Shown: positions 1 to 7,404, numbered from the stretch's first letter. The stretch: 11,363 bases of DNA from Komagataeibacter kakiaceti JCM 25156 (GCF_000613305.1 NZ_BAIO01000040.1:1-11363), one strand, 5' to 3'. Program-made: numbers and translations. Notes: generated from the sequence alone by a model not told the origin.

Positions 1-2
1 CC

Positions 3-551
3 GGTGGTCCGCTGGCCTGGCTGTTCCGTCCGGTTTTCCGCCTGATCGGCAGGGGGTGGCAGATGTATCCGCTGGGGTTCCTGTTCGGGCTGGGGTTTGA
101 TACGGCAACCGAAATCGGCCTGCTGGGCATGGCGGCGGTACAGGCGGCGCATGGGCTGGGACTGGCCGGCGTGCTGAGCTTTCCCCTGCTTTTTACAGCC
201 GGCATGGCGCTGGTGGATACGCTGGATGCCGTGCTGATGTACCGTGCCTATGGCTGGAGCGCGCGCTCGGGGCGGCGGCGTCTGGTGTACAATCTGGCCA
301 TCACACTCACCTCCATCGTGACCGCCGGGGCGGTCGGCATGGTTGAGCTGGGGCAGAAACTGGGCGAACTGGGTGGGTGGACCGGTCCGCTCGCGCGTGG
401 GCTTGCGGTGGTCAGTGCGCATTTCCCGGCATTTGGTGCGGTCATCCTGCTGGTGTTTATACTGTTGTGGGGGGCGGCGGTCTTCATCAACCGTATCGCG
501 CGCCCGGCCGTAAGGCAGGCGGCGGCCTCCCGGCTTACGTCGCGTATGTAA
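3..551 (+). CDS. NiCoT-family nickel/cobalt transporter, C-terminal part (5' end outside window)
   Basis: Inner-membrane permease for Ni2+ and/or Co2+ uptake. The frame is open from the window's first bases, so the start lies upstream; the ATG at 63 is internal. The conserved NiCoT signature LGFDTATEI is read at about nt 90-116, preceded by the stretch FRLIGRGWQMYPLGFLFGLG that normally leads into it. Hydrophobic segments follow (about nt 144-240, 285-345 and 430-500), and a short basic tail ends at TAA 549-551. This matches the C-terminal half of HoxN/NixA-type proteins. The N-terminal metal-binding signature is not in the window, so Ni versus Co preference cannot be judged. rpoN begins 11 bases after the stop, suggesting one transcript. 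Family call is secure from the signature; substrate is inference. Confidence 0.88.
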   Translation, partial: GGPLAWLFRPVFRLIGRGWQMYPLGFLFGLGFDTATEIGLLGMAAVQAAHGLGLAGVLSFPLLFTAGMALVDTLDAVLMYRAYGWSARSGRRRLVYNLAITLTSIVTAGAVGMVELGQKLGELGGWTGPLARGLAVVSAHFPAFGAVILLVFILLWGAAVFINRIARPAVRQAAASRLTSRM

Positions 552-552
552 C

Positions 553-557
553 GGAGG
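553..557 (+). promoter_or_regulatory. Ribosome binding site of rpoN (GGAGG)
   Basis: GGAGG lies one base behind the transporter's TAA and 5 bases before GTG 563. It fixes GTG 563 as the rpoN start, although the frame is open much further upstream. Ribosomes ending the transporter would sit on this site, so translational coupling is likely. Confidence 0.7.
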
Positions 558-562
558 CAGCC

Positions 563-1893
563 GTGCCGGTTGCACTTGTCCAGAAAGTCGGCCATCGGCA
601 GGGACTGGCCGTTACGGCCCGGATGCGCGAGACCCTGCGTATCCTGCAACTTTCGCATGCGGATCTGGAACGGTTCGTCGCGGCCCAGGTTGATGACAAC
701 CCCTTCCTTGAATGGTCGGATACGCCCCGCACGGCCGAATGGCGCATGACAGGCCCTGCGGAGGGGGATATGACGGCGCGCATCCCGGCCCATGCGCCCG
801 GTGTGCGTGAGCGGCTGCTGCGGCATCTGTCACTTTCCCTGAAGGATGCGACCGACCGCCGTCTGGGTGTGATGCTGGTGGACGCGCTGGATGATTCCGG
901 GCGGCTGGGCGTGGATGTGCCGGTTCTCGCCCGGAAGGCCGGGGTGGCCTGCGCGCGGGTCGAGGCCGTGCGCCAGTGCATGATGCGGCTTGATCCTGTT
1001 GGGGTGGGGGCGACATCGCTGGTCGAATGCCTGACGGTGCAGTTGCGTGAACGCGGCCGTTACGATCCCGCGATGGAAGCCCTGCTGGCCAATCTGCCCC
1101 TGCTGGTCAAACGCGATATGGCGCGCCTGCGTGCCGTCTGTGGCGTGGACGCGGATGATCTGGCGGACATGATTGACGAACTGCGCCGGCTCAACCCCCG
1201 CCCGGGAGAGGAGGACAGCGCGCCCCCGCTATCGGCGCGCCTGCCCGATCTGGTGGTCATGCGCCTGACAGGCGGTGGCTGGCATGTCATGACGGGAGAG
1301 GAAGGCAGGCAGGCGTCACCCTGAATACGGACCTGCTGGACCGATGCCGCGTACGGCCCATGCGCGGCGGGGACGGGGCGCAGGCCCGCATGGCGGAATG
1401 GATCAGCAATGCGCGGTGGCTGACCCATACATTGCACCGCCGCAGGCGCAGCCTGCTGCTGGTGGGCCAGCATATCATGTTCCGTCAGGAAAGGTTTCTG
1501 GAGCAGGGACCGCAGGGGCTGCATCCGCTCAGCATGAAACGGATCGCGCAGGATGTGCGCCTGCATGAAAGCACCGTCAGCCGTATTGTGGCGAACAAGC
1601 ATATCGTGACGCCGTGCGGTCTGTACCCGCTGAAATTCTTTTTTACGGCCGCACTTGGCGCGGAAGATGGCACCGAACGCGCCGCCGCCGCCGCCCGCGC
1701 GCATATCAGCCGTCTGGTGCAAAACGAATCAGCCGATACCGTCTTGTCCGATGCCGGGATTGTCGCGGCTCTGGCCCGGAGCGGCTTTTCCATTTCCCGG
1801 CGCACGATCGTCAAGTACCGGCGCATGCTGGGAATTGCCTCATCTTTCGAGCGGCGGCAGAACTACAGGATAAATCGCGGCAGGGCAGGGTAG
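563..1893 (+). pseudogene. rpoN: RNA polymerase sigma-54 factor RpoN, split by a frameshift
   Basis: Sigma-54 directs RNA polymerase to -24/-12 promoters and needs an enhancer-binding ATPase to open them. The 5' piece (GTG 563 to TGA 1324) has region I (LRILQLSHADLERFV and NPFLEW), the core-binding motifs DALDDSGRL and LDPVGVGA, and LNPRPG. The 3' piece, in the next frame, has the helix-turn-helix (LSMKRIAQDVRLHESTVSRIV, about 1531-1595) and the RpoN box SRRTIVKYR (about 1795-1821), ending at TAG 1893. The frames join near 1300-1320 at three AGGC copies; a fourth copy, or any single added base, gives one protein of about 443 residues, normal for RpoN. Region I has few glutamines and region II is very short. 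As written, the product lacks all DNA-recognition parts. Type pseudogene follows the sequence as given; a sequencing error or a switchable repeat would make it functional. Confidence 0.93.
1302..1313 (+). repeat. AGGC x3 tandem repeat at the rpoN frameshift
   Basis: Three perfect AGGC copies lie where the two halves of rpoN change frame. Adding one copy (4 bases) would restore the frame and read EGRQAGVTLN across the junction. Short tetranucleotide tracts can slip during replication, but three copies is few for a true contingency locus. Confidence 0.7.
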
Positions 1894-1898
1894 GAACA

Positions 1899-1916
1899 GG
1901 CCCGATCCGGGTCTTT
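1899..1916 (+). terminator. Intrinsic terminator between convergent rpoN and rlmJ
   Basis: GGCCCG and CGGGTC pair into a 6-bp stem (one G-U) around a 3-base loop, followed by TTTATT on the plus strand. It begins 6 bases after the rpoN stop and abuts the rlmJ stop, so it can serve rpoN and weakly rlmJ from the other side. The U tract is short. Confidence 0.5.
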
Positions 1917-2757
1917 ATTCCGGCACGATCCATTCTACGCTGCTTTCCGTCTCGCCATCGCCCAGACAGGGTCGTAACGCCGCCAGAATATCGCGGGCCA
2001 CCTCATCAAACCGGAACGGAGGATTGGCGACGAGCAGCCCGCTGCCGTTGAGGCGCGCGGGATCCAGTGGGGGGCGGAGCGTCAGTTCCATGGCCAGAAG
2101 ATTTCGCTGCCCGGCATCCTTCAGCGCGTTCAGGAAGGCCCGCGTGGGCGCGCGGTGCTTGATCGGGTACCATGCCGCGACAATCCCGGCGGGAAACCGG
2201 CGCCGCGCCGTAATGATGGCGCCCGTCACACGCTGGAATTCGTCCTTGCGTTCAAAGGGCGGGTCCATGAACACCAGCCCGCGTTTCGCCGCCCTGGGTG
2301 GCAGCAGGGCGGTCATGGCTTCATATCCGTCGCGCCCATGGACGGATACGCTGCCATTATGCCGGAACAGCCGCCGCAGGTGCGTCTGGTCTTCCGGGTG
2401 AAGTTCACAGCAGGTCAGGGTATCACCGGGGCGCAGGAGCCGTGCGATCAGGTCGGGTGATCCGGGATAGAACAGGCGGCCTTCATGTTCACCGATAACC
2501 GTCCTGACAATTTCCAGCCAGTGCCGCAGGGCCGGGGCGGTTTCGGGGGCGTCCAGCACGCGGCCAATGCCGTCGCGCCATTCCCCTGTCGCCTGGGCCT
2601 CGGGGCCGGACAGGTCGTACAGGCCAATCCCGGCATGGGTATCCAGAACCGAAAAAGGGGCGGGCTTGCGGCACAGGGAGTCGATCAGCGCCGTCAGCAG
2701 GGCATGTTTCATGACATCGGCGAAATTACCGGCGTGGTAGCTGTGTCTGTAGTTCAA
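1915..2757 (-). CDS. rlmJ: 23S rRNA (adenine-2030-N6)-methyltransferase RlmJ
   Basis: SAM-dependent enzyme that methylates N6 of one adenine in 23S rRNA (A2030 in E. coli numbering). The protein opens with MNYRHSYHAGNFADVMKH, the family's hallmark N-terminus. It carries the SAM-binding loop DTHAGIGLYDL (residues 39-49), the catalytic N6-adenine MTase motif DPPF (165-168), AWYPIK (195-200) and the C-terminal GSGLLVANPP (238-247). At 280 residues it equals the usual length. The start is TTG at 2757-2755, with AGGG five bases upstream; no in-frame ATG lies near and the family alignment begins here. It is convergent with rpoN and lies downstream of, but not obviously in an operon with, the unknown gene ending at 3015. 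It is a housekeeping gene unrelated to the polysaccharide genes. Confidence 0.93.
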   Translation of the reverse strand: MNYRHSYHAGNFADVMKHALLTALIDSLCRKPAPFSVLDTHAGIGLYDLSGPEAQATGEWRDGIGRVLDAPETAPALRHWLEIVRTVIGEHEGRLFYPGSPDLIARLLRPGDTLTCCELHPEDQTHLRRLFRHNGSVSVHGRDGYEAMTALLPPRAAKRGLVFMDPPFERKDEFQRVTGAIITARRRFPAGIVAAWYPIKHRAPTRAFLNALKDAGQRNLLAMELTLRPPLDPARLNGSGLLVANPPFRFDEVARDILAALRPCLGDGETESSVEWIVPE

Positions 2758-2964
2758 TGCGGCCCTGCCCCGGATACTGGTTTTCTCTTATGGAACCCGC
2801 ACTGGATGGCTCTTTTTTCCATCCGGGGCAAATGATTTATGCCACAACGGCGCAACCCGGATCAGGCCGCGACGGACGCCTGACCGGCACGACAAAACCG
2901 TATCCGCCCCACACCCGGCCCGGTTATCTCTGCGCCCTTCGCGCGGTATCAGCCTGCCTGATTA

Positions 2965-2985
2965 CAGGCCCGCCTGTCGGGCCTG
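2965..2985 (-). terminator. Hairpin downstream of the unknown gene
   Basis: CAGGCCCG and CGGGCCTG form a perfect 8-bp stem around a 5-base loop, 30 bases past the stop of the minus-strand gene ending at 3015. No U tract follows (TAATCAGG), so it may be a Rho-assisted or inefficient terminator, or an RNA 3' stabiliser. The rest of 2758-3014 shows no gene. Confidence 0.45.
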
Positions 2986-3014
2986 CCGTGTGGCTATGGC
3001 ATGGAACGCCCGGA

Positions 3015-4024
3015 TCAGATCGGCCACCGGCGCGCCTGTGGCGTCTGGCGCGTGGCCAGACGTCGCGCCTGTGCGCAGATGTGCCGCGCGCGGTCGGGGT
3101 GGAACCCCAGTTCCTTACGGGTTCTGGCCAGCACGTCATCAAGCTGGTTCAGCAGGGTCGCTTCATCTTCATCATTGTGTTGCGCCCGCTCCGCCGGGGT
3201 ATTGTACCGCACGAATTTCTGGGCTATCGTCATGGAGCTTGCCAGCATGAGGATAAAGCTGAATTCGCTGATGAGCGTGTTGTCCGGAATCTCGCCACGG
3301 GCTGCCATTTCCCCTTCATAAACCACCTGGGCCGCGGCCCGGCTGAACGCCCAGGCGGCGGTGCTGGTTTCGTAGCTGCCCGCCTTGTCAAGAAAGGCGA
3401 TATCCGCCGTTATCCTTTCCAGACCGGTAAGCCCCTTACGCATGTCAACAGGCCGGGACAGGGGGTTCGAGGCTTCATGGAACAGGCCCGTTGCCAGTTC
3501 TTCCTGCCGGGTCATGAGGGTCCGGGCGTCATTCTGCTCGGTTCTTGTAAACAGGCCGCCTTCGTTCGTGCTGACGGCGGCCAGTGCGGTTCTGTCCAGT
3601 CCGGCCATGAGCGTATTGCGCACGATGGCATAGCGCCCGTCCGCATCAAGGGATCTGTCCCCATCGGTCAGGGCGGCATAGGCGACATCCATGCTGGCCC
3701 GCGCCGCCATGGCGATTTCCTGTGGCGAGAGACCTGACGAGAGGGACATGGCCGCCGGATCGAAAGCCCCCAGCCGAGGGCCGTGGCGTCCGTATCGGCG
3801 GAAGTGGGAAAGAACCGGGTATAATCGGCTATCCGCGGGTCCGTGGCGTTGTCCGCGGCCTGCGCCAGTTCTGTCATGGCCTCGGCGGAGAGGGTGACGA
3901 TATCGTCACTGATGCCGGATGCGGAGGGGGTGGTGCCTGATGCCGTTGACACGTCACGATTATTGCCAGCTTCCATAAGCGAGAGATAAACGGCCTGTGG
4001 AGACGTGGGGTTAATCGTGGTCAT
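3015..4024 (-). pseudogene. Protein of unknown function, frameshifted, behind a sigma-54-type promoter
   Basis: I do not recognise a family. The proposed start is ATG 4024 (MTTINPTSPQAVYLSLMEAG), with GGAA upstream. The N-terminal piece is Ser/Thr/Ala-rich and contains SDDIVTLSAEAM, followed by TADTDATALGWG. The frame then changes at a C5 run (3767-3771); the downstream piece reads AFDPAAMSLSSGLSPQEIAMAARASMD and continues to TGA 3015. One extra C joins both into about 336 residues (GWGAFDPAAMS). The C-terminal part looks mostly helical and charged, without a signal peptide or clear membrane segment. As written, the upstream frame runs on into an arginine/proline-rich tail. An ATG at 4147 is in frame, but that stretch looks non-coding and would place the promoter inside the gene. 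Real gene: likely. Function: unknown. Confidence 0.65.
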
Positions 4025-4337
4025 GCAATGTTCCATCATGGGTGGGGCCGCAAGTTTCGTGCCGGACCCTGCCGCAACATGTGGGCATGAAGATGGTAAG
4101 GAAAAGATTAAAGTCTGCCCGGAAACCTGTTCTGTCGTAATCCGCATGCCTGAAAGACGGCAGGTGATGCCTTATGATTTCCTGGCTCCGTAGCCCTGCA
4201 ATGCGGCCGATGATGGTGGTAAGGCGCGCGGGGTATGGAAATAGCCGCAATGATGCTTTGCCCGACGATGTATGCCGCGCCTGTCCGGTCGTTCCTGCAC
4301 CGGTGTCCCGATCGGTACAGGCCGGTCTACCGCCAGT
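4025..4337. other. 313-bp intergenic region
   Basis: This lies between the start of the unknown gene (4024) and the stop of the small membrane protein (4338). It holds the sigma-54-type promoter at 4050-4063. The rest shows no convincing gene; a CCGATCGG palindrome at 4308-4315 and a weak ACCGG/CCGGT pairing around it may form a poor terminator for the small membrane gene. An enhancer-binding site for a sigma-54 activator would be expected about 80-150 bases upstream of the promoter (about 4130-4210), but no clear long dyad is visible there. Confidence 0.4.
4050..4063 (-). promoter_or_regulatory. Sigma-54 (-24/-12) promoter of the unknown gene
   Basis: On the minus strand GGCACG, four bases, then TTGC: the GG and GC pairs are exactly 12 bases apart, as sigma-54 requires, and all ten core consensus bases match. 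Only the T before GG is replaced by C. The expected transcription start is near 4039, about 15 bases before ATG 4024. The match, spacing and position are seen; activity is inferred. The activator and its upstream sites were not identified. Confidence 0.6.
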
Positions 4338-4592
4338 TTATAGCGGGTCTGTTTCCGGCACCTTGTCATGTCCGGACGGGCTTCCGGTCGCGATCCACAG
4401 GATAAGCGAGGGGACAAAGAAATAAACCCCGAGGGCGCTGATGAGCCACGGCACCAGATAGGACATGTCCGTCTGGAGCACAAAGCGGCAGACCAGATTG
4501 GCGATGCCCATCATGACAACAATGCAGAAGAAGGCCCCGGCATTCATGAGAAGTGTTCGGCCACCGTTAAACTGCCGGATATGGTCTATCAT
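4338..4592 (-). CDS. Small two-helix membrane protein, unknown function
   Basis: An 84-residue protein starting at ATG 4592, with AGGA seven bases upstream, and ending at TAA 4338. Two strongly hydrophobic segments are visible: about residues 14-38 (MNAGAFFCIVVMMGIANLV core) and 45-68 (LVPWLISALGVYFFVPSLIL core). A short linker with the acidic QTD sits between them, and the C-terminus is polar (SGHDKVPETDPL). The even number of helices and a charged N-terminus (MIDHIRQFNGGR) suggest an inner-membrane hairpin. A good sigma-70-type promoter lies 36 bases upstream, so it is probably transcribed on its own. No family is recognised. The ribosome site, promoter and coherent hydrophobicity make it likely real. 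Confidence 0.65.
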   Translation of the reverse strand: MIDHIRQFNGGRTLLMNAGAFFCIVVMMGIANLVCRFVLQTDMSYLVPWLISALGVYFFVPSLILWIATGSPSGHDKVPETDPL

Positions 4593-4627
4593 CGCATTGT
4601 CCTGTCATTCTGCCGTTCAGCCAGCAT

Positions 4628-4656
4628 ATCTTAGGATCACCCGGCACGAATGTCAC
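4628..4656 (-). promoter_or_regulatory. Sigma-70-type promoter for the 84-residue membrane protein
   Basis: On the minus strand a -35 of GTGACA (5/6 to TTGACA) is followed, after exactly 17 bases, by a -10 of TAAGAT (4/6, with the key T-A---T). Transcription would start near 4621, giving a leader of about 29 bases. The perfect palindrome TGTCA-C-TGACA (4651-4661) overlaps the -35 and could be a repressor site. Confidence 0.5.
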
Positions 4657-4714
4657 TGACACGGAACCGGGCTGACAGCAAACGGCACGATGGACCGGCT
4701 TTTCAGGCAGCCGC

Positions 4715-5664
4715 CTAGTTGTTTGAAAAGGGTTGCCCGTCCCACGTCACCACCTTCCCCGGTCCGCATACGGCGCCCCGGGTGCCCCCAAATCCGTAAA
4801 GCAGGGCGGGAATCTTGAGGTTGTTGTAGGGCAGGCTTGTCTCGACAAAGCAGGGTTGCCTGGGGTGTTTCGGGTTCCAGCCATCGACCGTGATGCTTGA
4901 TCCCGCACTCATGTAAAGTGATCCGGCCGGTACGCCCTCCAGTGCGCCGAGTACGATTTCGGGCTTGCCGGTATCGGCGTTTTCAATGTGGCCGGTGAAG
5001 GAGGTGCCACCGCGCAGGATCATCTGCTGGCCGTTGAAATCGAAACTGGTGCCTTCAAAATCAAATTCCCAGCATGATTCCTCATCAATCCCGGCAATGG
5101 CGTTATTATAGATCGTGCCGCCGGAAAATGTTGAACGCTCCCCCGCGTTATGGGTGCCCGGCTGCGTGTAAATGCCAATATTTCCATTCCCGATCATGAC
5201 ATTGAACATGTCCACCCCCCAGACATTGTTGCCGAAGGAAATGCCATGATTGAAACCCTGAATTGAAACATTGAAAAGCGCCATGGCGGCATTGACGTTA
5301 TAGTTGTTATCTCCAGTATAATTCATGGTTATGCCGTCAATTGAGCGGTTTCCGTGTAATGTAATGCCTTCCAGCCGGTTGGTCCTGACCCAGTCATGAT
5401 GGGGAAATCCGTCCTGGGAGATGTAGAGGCATGTGCCCGATGTCATCCGGCATTCAAATGTCGCATTGCGGATCGTGACCAGTTCGGGGTTGATCTTCAG
5501 GGTTCTGGTCAGATTTTTCGTGGTGCCCTGCAGGTCGATCAGACAGCCATGGGTGCCCGCGTAACAGCCGTTCAGCATGGTTTGCAATGTGGCGCTGTCA
5601 TCAGCCGCGCGGCGGCCAGCGGGGCGACAAACCCTAAAATGGCAAGGAAAATCGAATATTTCAT
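4715..5664 (-). CDS. Secreted right-handed beta-helix (pectin-lyase-like) protein, signal peptide out of frame
   Basis: The body (TTG 5587 or ATG 5578 to TAG 4715) is an Asn/Gly-rich protein with irregular short repeats of the kind seen in parallel beta-helices (RNATFECRM, NRLEGITLHGN, FNVSIQGFNHGISFGNN, VMIGNGNIGIYTQ, GGTIYNNAIAGI). Seven cysteines suggest an exported, disulfide-bonded product. Immediately upstream, ATG 5664 (GGGAG behind it) opens a textbook signal peptide, MKYSIFLAILGFVAPLAAA, but one frame away. One extra base near 5610-5615 joins them as LAAAADDSATLQTMLNG. As written, the signal-peptide frame stops at TGA 5572, next to ATG 5578. It may be a polysaccharide lyase, hydrolase or surface adhesin; no catalytic residues can be assigned. 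It sits beside the flippase and is more AT-rich, with AAT/ATT/TTA-type codons unlike its neighbours, hinting at transfer. Confidence 0.75.
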
Positions 5665-5713
5665 CTGTTCTTCACTCCCATGACGGACCTTGCGGGCGCG
5701 GCCAGCTTCAGGC

Positions 5714-5744
5714 GGCACCGCCTTTCCTGAAAAAAGGCGGCGCC
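5714..5744 (-). terminator. Stem-loop between flippase and beta-helix gene
   Basis: CCGCCTTT and AAAGGCGG pair perfectly (8 bp, 7-base loop), extended by GGC/GCC after one mismatch. It lies 20 bases past the flippase stop and 50 bases before the beta-helix start, all on the minus strand. There is no trailing U tract, so it may attenuate or process the transcript rather than end it. Confidence 0.45.
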
Positions 5745-5763
5745 CGAAAACCTTGATTGTTTC

Positions 5764-7308
5764 TTACCCGGCGGATCGCCGCCAGCGCAGGTTCCGCCGC
5801 CCCAGCGTCCAGACCCGTGAGAGGGTGTTGCGCAGTGATGTTCTTTCTTCCTCGGCCAGTCCATGCGTCCACAGGACACCGTAGAACGTGGCCAGTCCCC
5901 CCGCGGCAATCAGGCTGCTGGCCAGACAGGTGGTGCGGGGCAGGGCCAGCCCCATGGTGACCAGGCCGATCAGGGCCATGGGCACAAGATGACGCACGAC
6001 CTGCGCCAGCGATGGATAAAGGCGGATGCCCAGCCCGATGCGGACCACGCAGTCCACAAGGCTGCGGCTGGCCCATGCAAAGGCGGCGCCATTGACCCCG
6101 AACCAGTGCAGGAACACCAGCAGCAGGGGAATATAGACCGCAACCTCGACCACCGACAGGATGGCGTTCATTTCCGCTCGCCCGATCCCGTCCAGAAATC
6201 CGGCGGCAACCGCGTCCATGCCGAAGAAGAAGACCCCGATGCTCAGGCACTTCATGATAAGCGTGCTGTGCCGCGCGAAATCGGCCCCCACCCAGAGTGA
6301 TAATATATCGTGGCTGAACAGCGCGCCCAGCAGGCAGAACGGAAACAGCAGGCCAAGGACTGTCAGGATGCTGTTGCGGTACAGCGCGGTCGTGGCCACC
6401 GTGTCGGTGCGCCAGGAGGCGGCCATGGCCGGATAGGCCGTGCTGGTCACCGCCATGGTGATCATGGACAGGCGGGCCACGACATCGAATGCCGTGGTGT
6501 AATAGCTGGTCACGGCGGCGGACAGCACCGTCGCGATCATGAAACGGTCCATGTACGACAGGATGGGGAACATGAGGTTGGATAGCGTCATCCAGCCGCC
6601 AATTCTGAACAGGGGCCGCAGCAGCCCGAAATCGGGCCGGGCGGTCAGCAGGGCGGGCATGATCCGCAGGCACACGCACCCATACCCCACCGTCATCGCC
6701 ACCCGGCACAGCGCCAGCATCAGCATCACCCCCACCAGACTGTTCCATAGCTGAAGGGTGAGCAGGGGGCCGAGATAGTACATGACCGAAATCGGGATGT
6801 TGATGAGGTTGGCGGTGCGAAAGGCCTGATAGGCCGACATGACGCCCCACATCGCGGCGTTTATCATGACCAGCGGGGCCGTGGCGCACAGGACCCACAT
6901 GGCCACCATGGTCTGGTGTTGCAGCGCGGCCGGAATTTTCAGGCCGTGATAGACCCATAGCCGCACACCCATCGCCGCAATGCCGCCGCCCGCCAGCCCC
7001 AGCAGCCCCAGGGCCACGATGCCCGTCAGCACCAGCGTGGCGCATTCCTTTTCCCGGCCATCGCCAATGCGTTCGGCTATGGCGCGGGTCAGGGCGCGGC
7101 CCAGCCCGAAATCGAATATCCCGAACGTCCCCACCAGGCTGAGCGCAATGGTCAGCACCCCCCACCGGGCCAGCCCGAGCTGGACGATCAGGGGGGGGGT
7201 CACCAGCAGGGCGACGGCAACCGGCCCGATACGGCCCAGCATGTTCCACCCGGCATTGAACAGGACGGTCTGCATACGGGTCAGGCGTGTCAGGTCTGTG
7301 GGTGTCAT
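5764..7308 (-). CDS. Polysaccharide flippase, Wzx/PST type (MOP superfamily)
   Basis: An inner-membrane protein that would flip lipid-linked repeat units from the cytoplasmic to the periplasmic face. The start chosen is ATG 7308 (MTPTDLTRLTRMQTVLFNAGWNMLG), with AGGA ten bases upstream. The open frame continues to 7563, but the extra 85 residues are proline/arginine-rich, overlap galE and look non-coding. The 514-residue product has about a dozen hydrophobic helices. The N-terminal NAGWNMLGRIGPVAVALLVTP and the YYTTAFDVVARLSMITMAV stretch (about residues 267-285) are typical of PST/Wzx proteins; the former matches the entry helix where Wzx proteins begin. Codons 37-40 contain nine consecutive cytosines (G9 at 7191-7199 on plus). 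It lies 97 bases downstream of galE on the same strand. The family is secure; the transported glycan is unknown. Confidence 0.85.
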   Translation of the reverse strand: MTPTDLTRLTRMQTVLFNAGWNMLGRIGPVAVALLVTPPLIVQLGLARWGVLTIALSLVGTFGIFDFGLGRALTRAIAERIGDGREKECATLVLTGIVALGLLGLAGGGIAAMGVRLWVYHGLKIPAALQHQTMVAMWVLCATAPLVMINAAMWGVMSAYQAFRTANLINIPISVMYYLGPLLTLQLWNSLVGVMLMLALCRVAMTVGYGCVCLRIMPALLTARPDFGLLRPLFRIGGWMTLSNLMFPILSYMDRFMIATVLSAAVTSYYTTAFDVVARLSMITMAVTSTAYPAMAASWRTDTVATTALYRNSILTVLGLLFPFCLLGALFSHDILSLWVGADFARHSTLIMKCLSIGVFFFGMDAVAAGFLDGIGRAEMNAILSVVEVAVYIPLLLVFLHWFGVNGAAFAWASRSLVDCVVRIGLGIRLYPSLAQVVRHLVPMALIGLVTMGLALPRTTCLASSLIAAGGLATFYGVLWTHGLAEEERTSLRNTLSRVWTLGRRNLRWRRSAG

Positions 7309-7354
7309 GGATATGGGATCCTGCCCGTCTAGCGATGGCTTTCGCCACGAAAGG

Positions 7355-7404
7355 AAAAAACACCGGGGCCACCTGCCGCCGCGGCCGCACCATGTTTCCC
7401 GGTG
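7355..7404 (-). terminator. Intrinsic terminator after galE
   Basis: On the minus strand CACCGGG (7404-7398) pairs with CCCGGTG (7367-7361) and is followed at once by TTTTTT (7360-7355). The 30-base loop is itself GC-rich and contains GCGGCCGC. A second small perfect hairpin (CTTTCG, 3-base loop, CGAAAG; 7339-7353) follows. The structure separates galE from the flippase, so the flippase may depend on read-through or its own promoter. Confidence 0.5.

Noticed and set aside
377..562. 5' extension of the rpoN frame into the transporter gene
   Set aside because: The translation there is unlike sigma-54 and overlaps a well-conserved transporter; GGAGG before GTG 563 sets the start.
2767..2829. 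GCCCCGGAT / ATCCGGGGC inverted repeat upstream of rlmJ, with an alternative GGATGG/CCATCC hairpin inside
   Set aside because: The 9-bp arms are 45 bases apart and no promoter or leader gene supports an attenuator; probably chance in GC-rich DNA.
2757..3737. Long plus-strand frame antisense to the unknown gene
   Set aside because: No ribosome site or recognisable motif; the opposite strand has the coherent coding signal, with promoter and downstream hairpin.
4696..4713. CGGCT/AGCCG hairpin after the beta-helix stop
   Set aside because: Only 5 bp with an 8-base loop and no U tract; too weak to call a terminator.
5708..7393. Second long minus-strand frame overlapping the flippase
   Set aside because: Low-complexity His/Arg/Gly/Pro translation, no hydrophobic helices; it is a shifted reading of the flippase gene.
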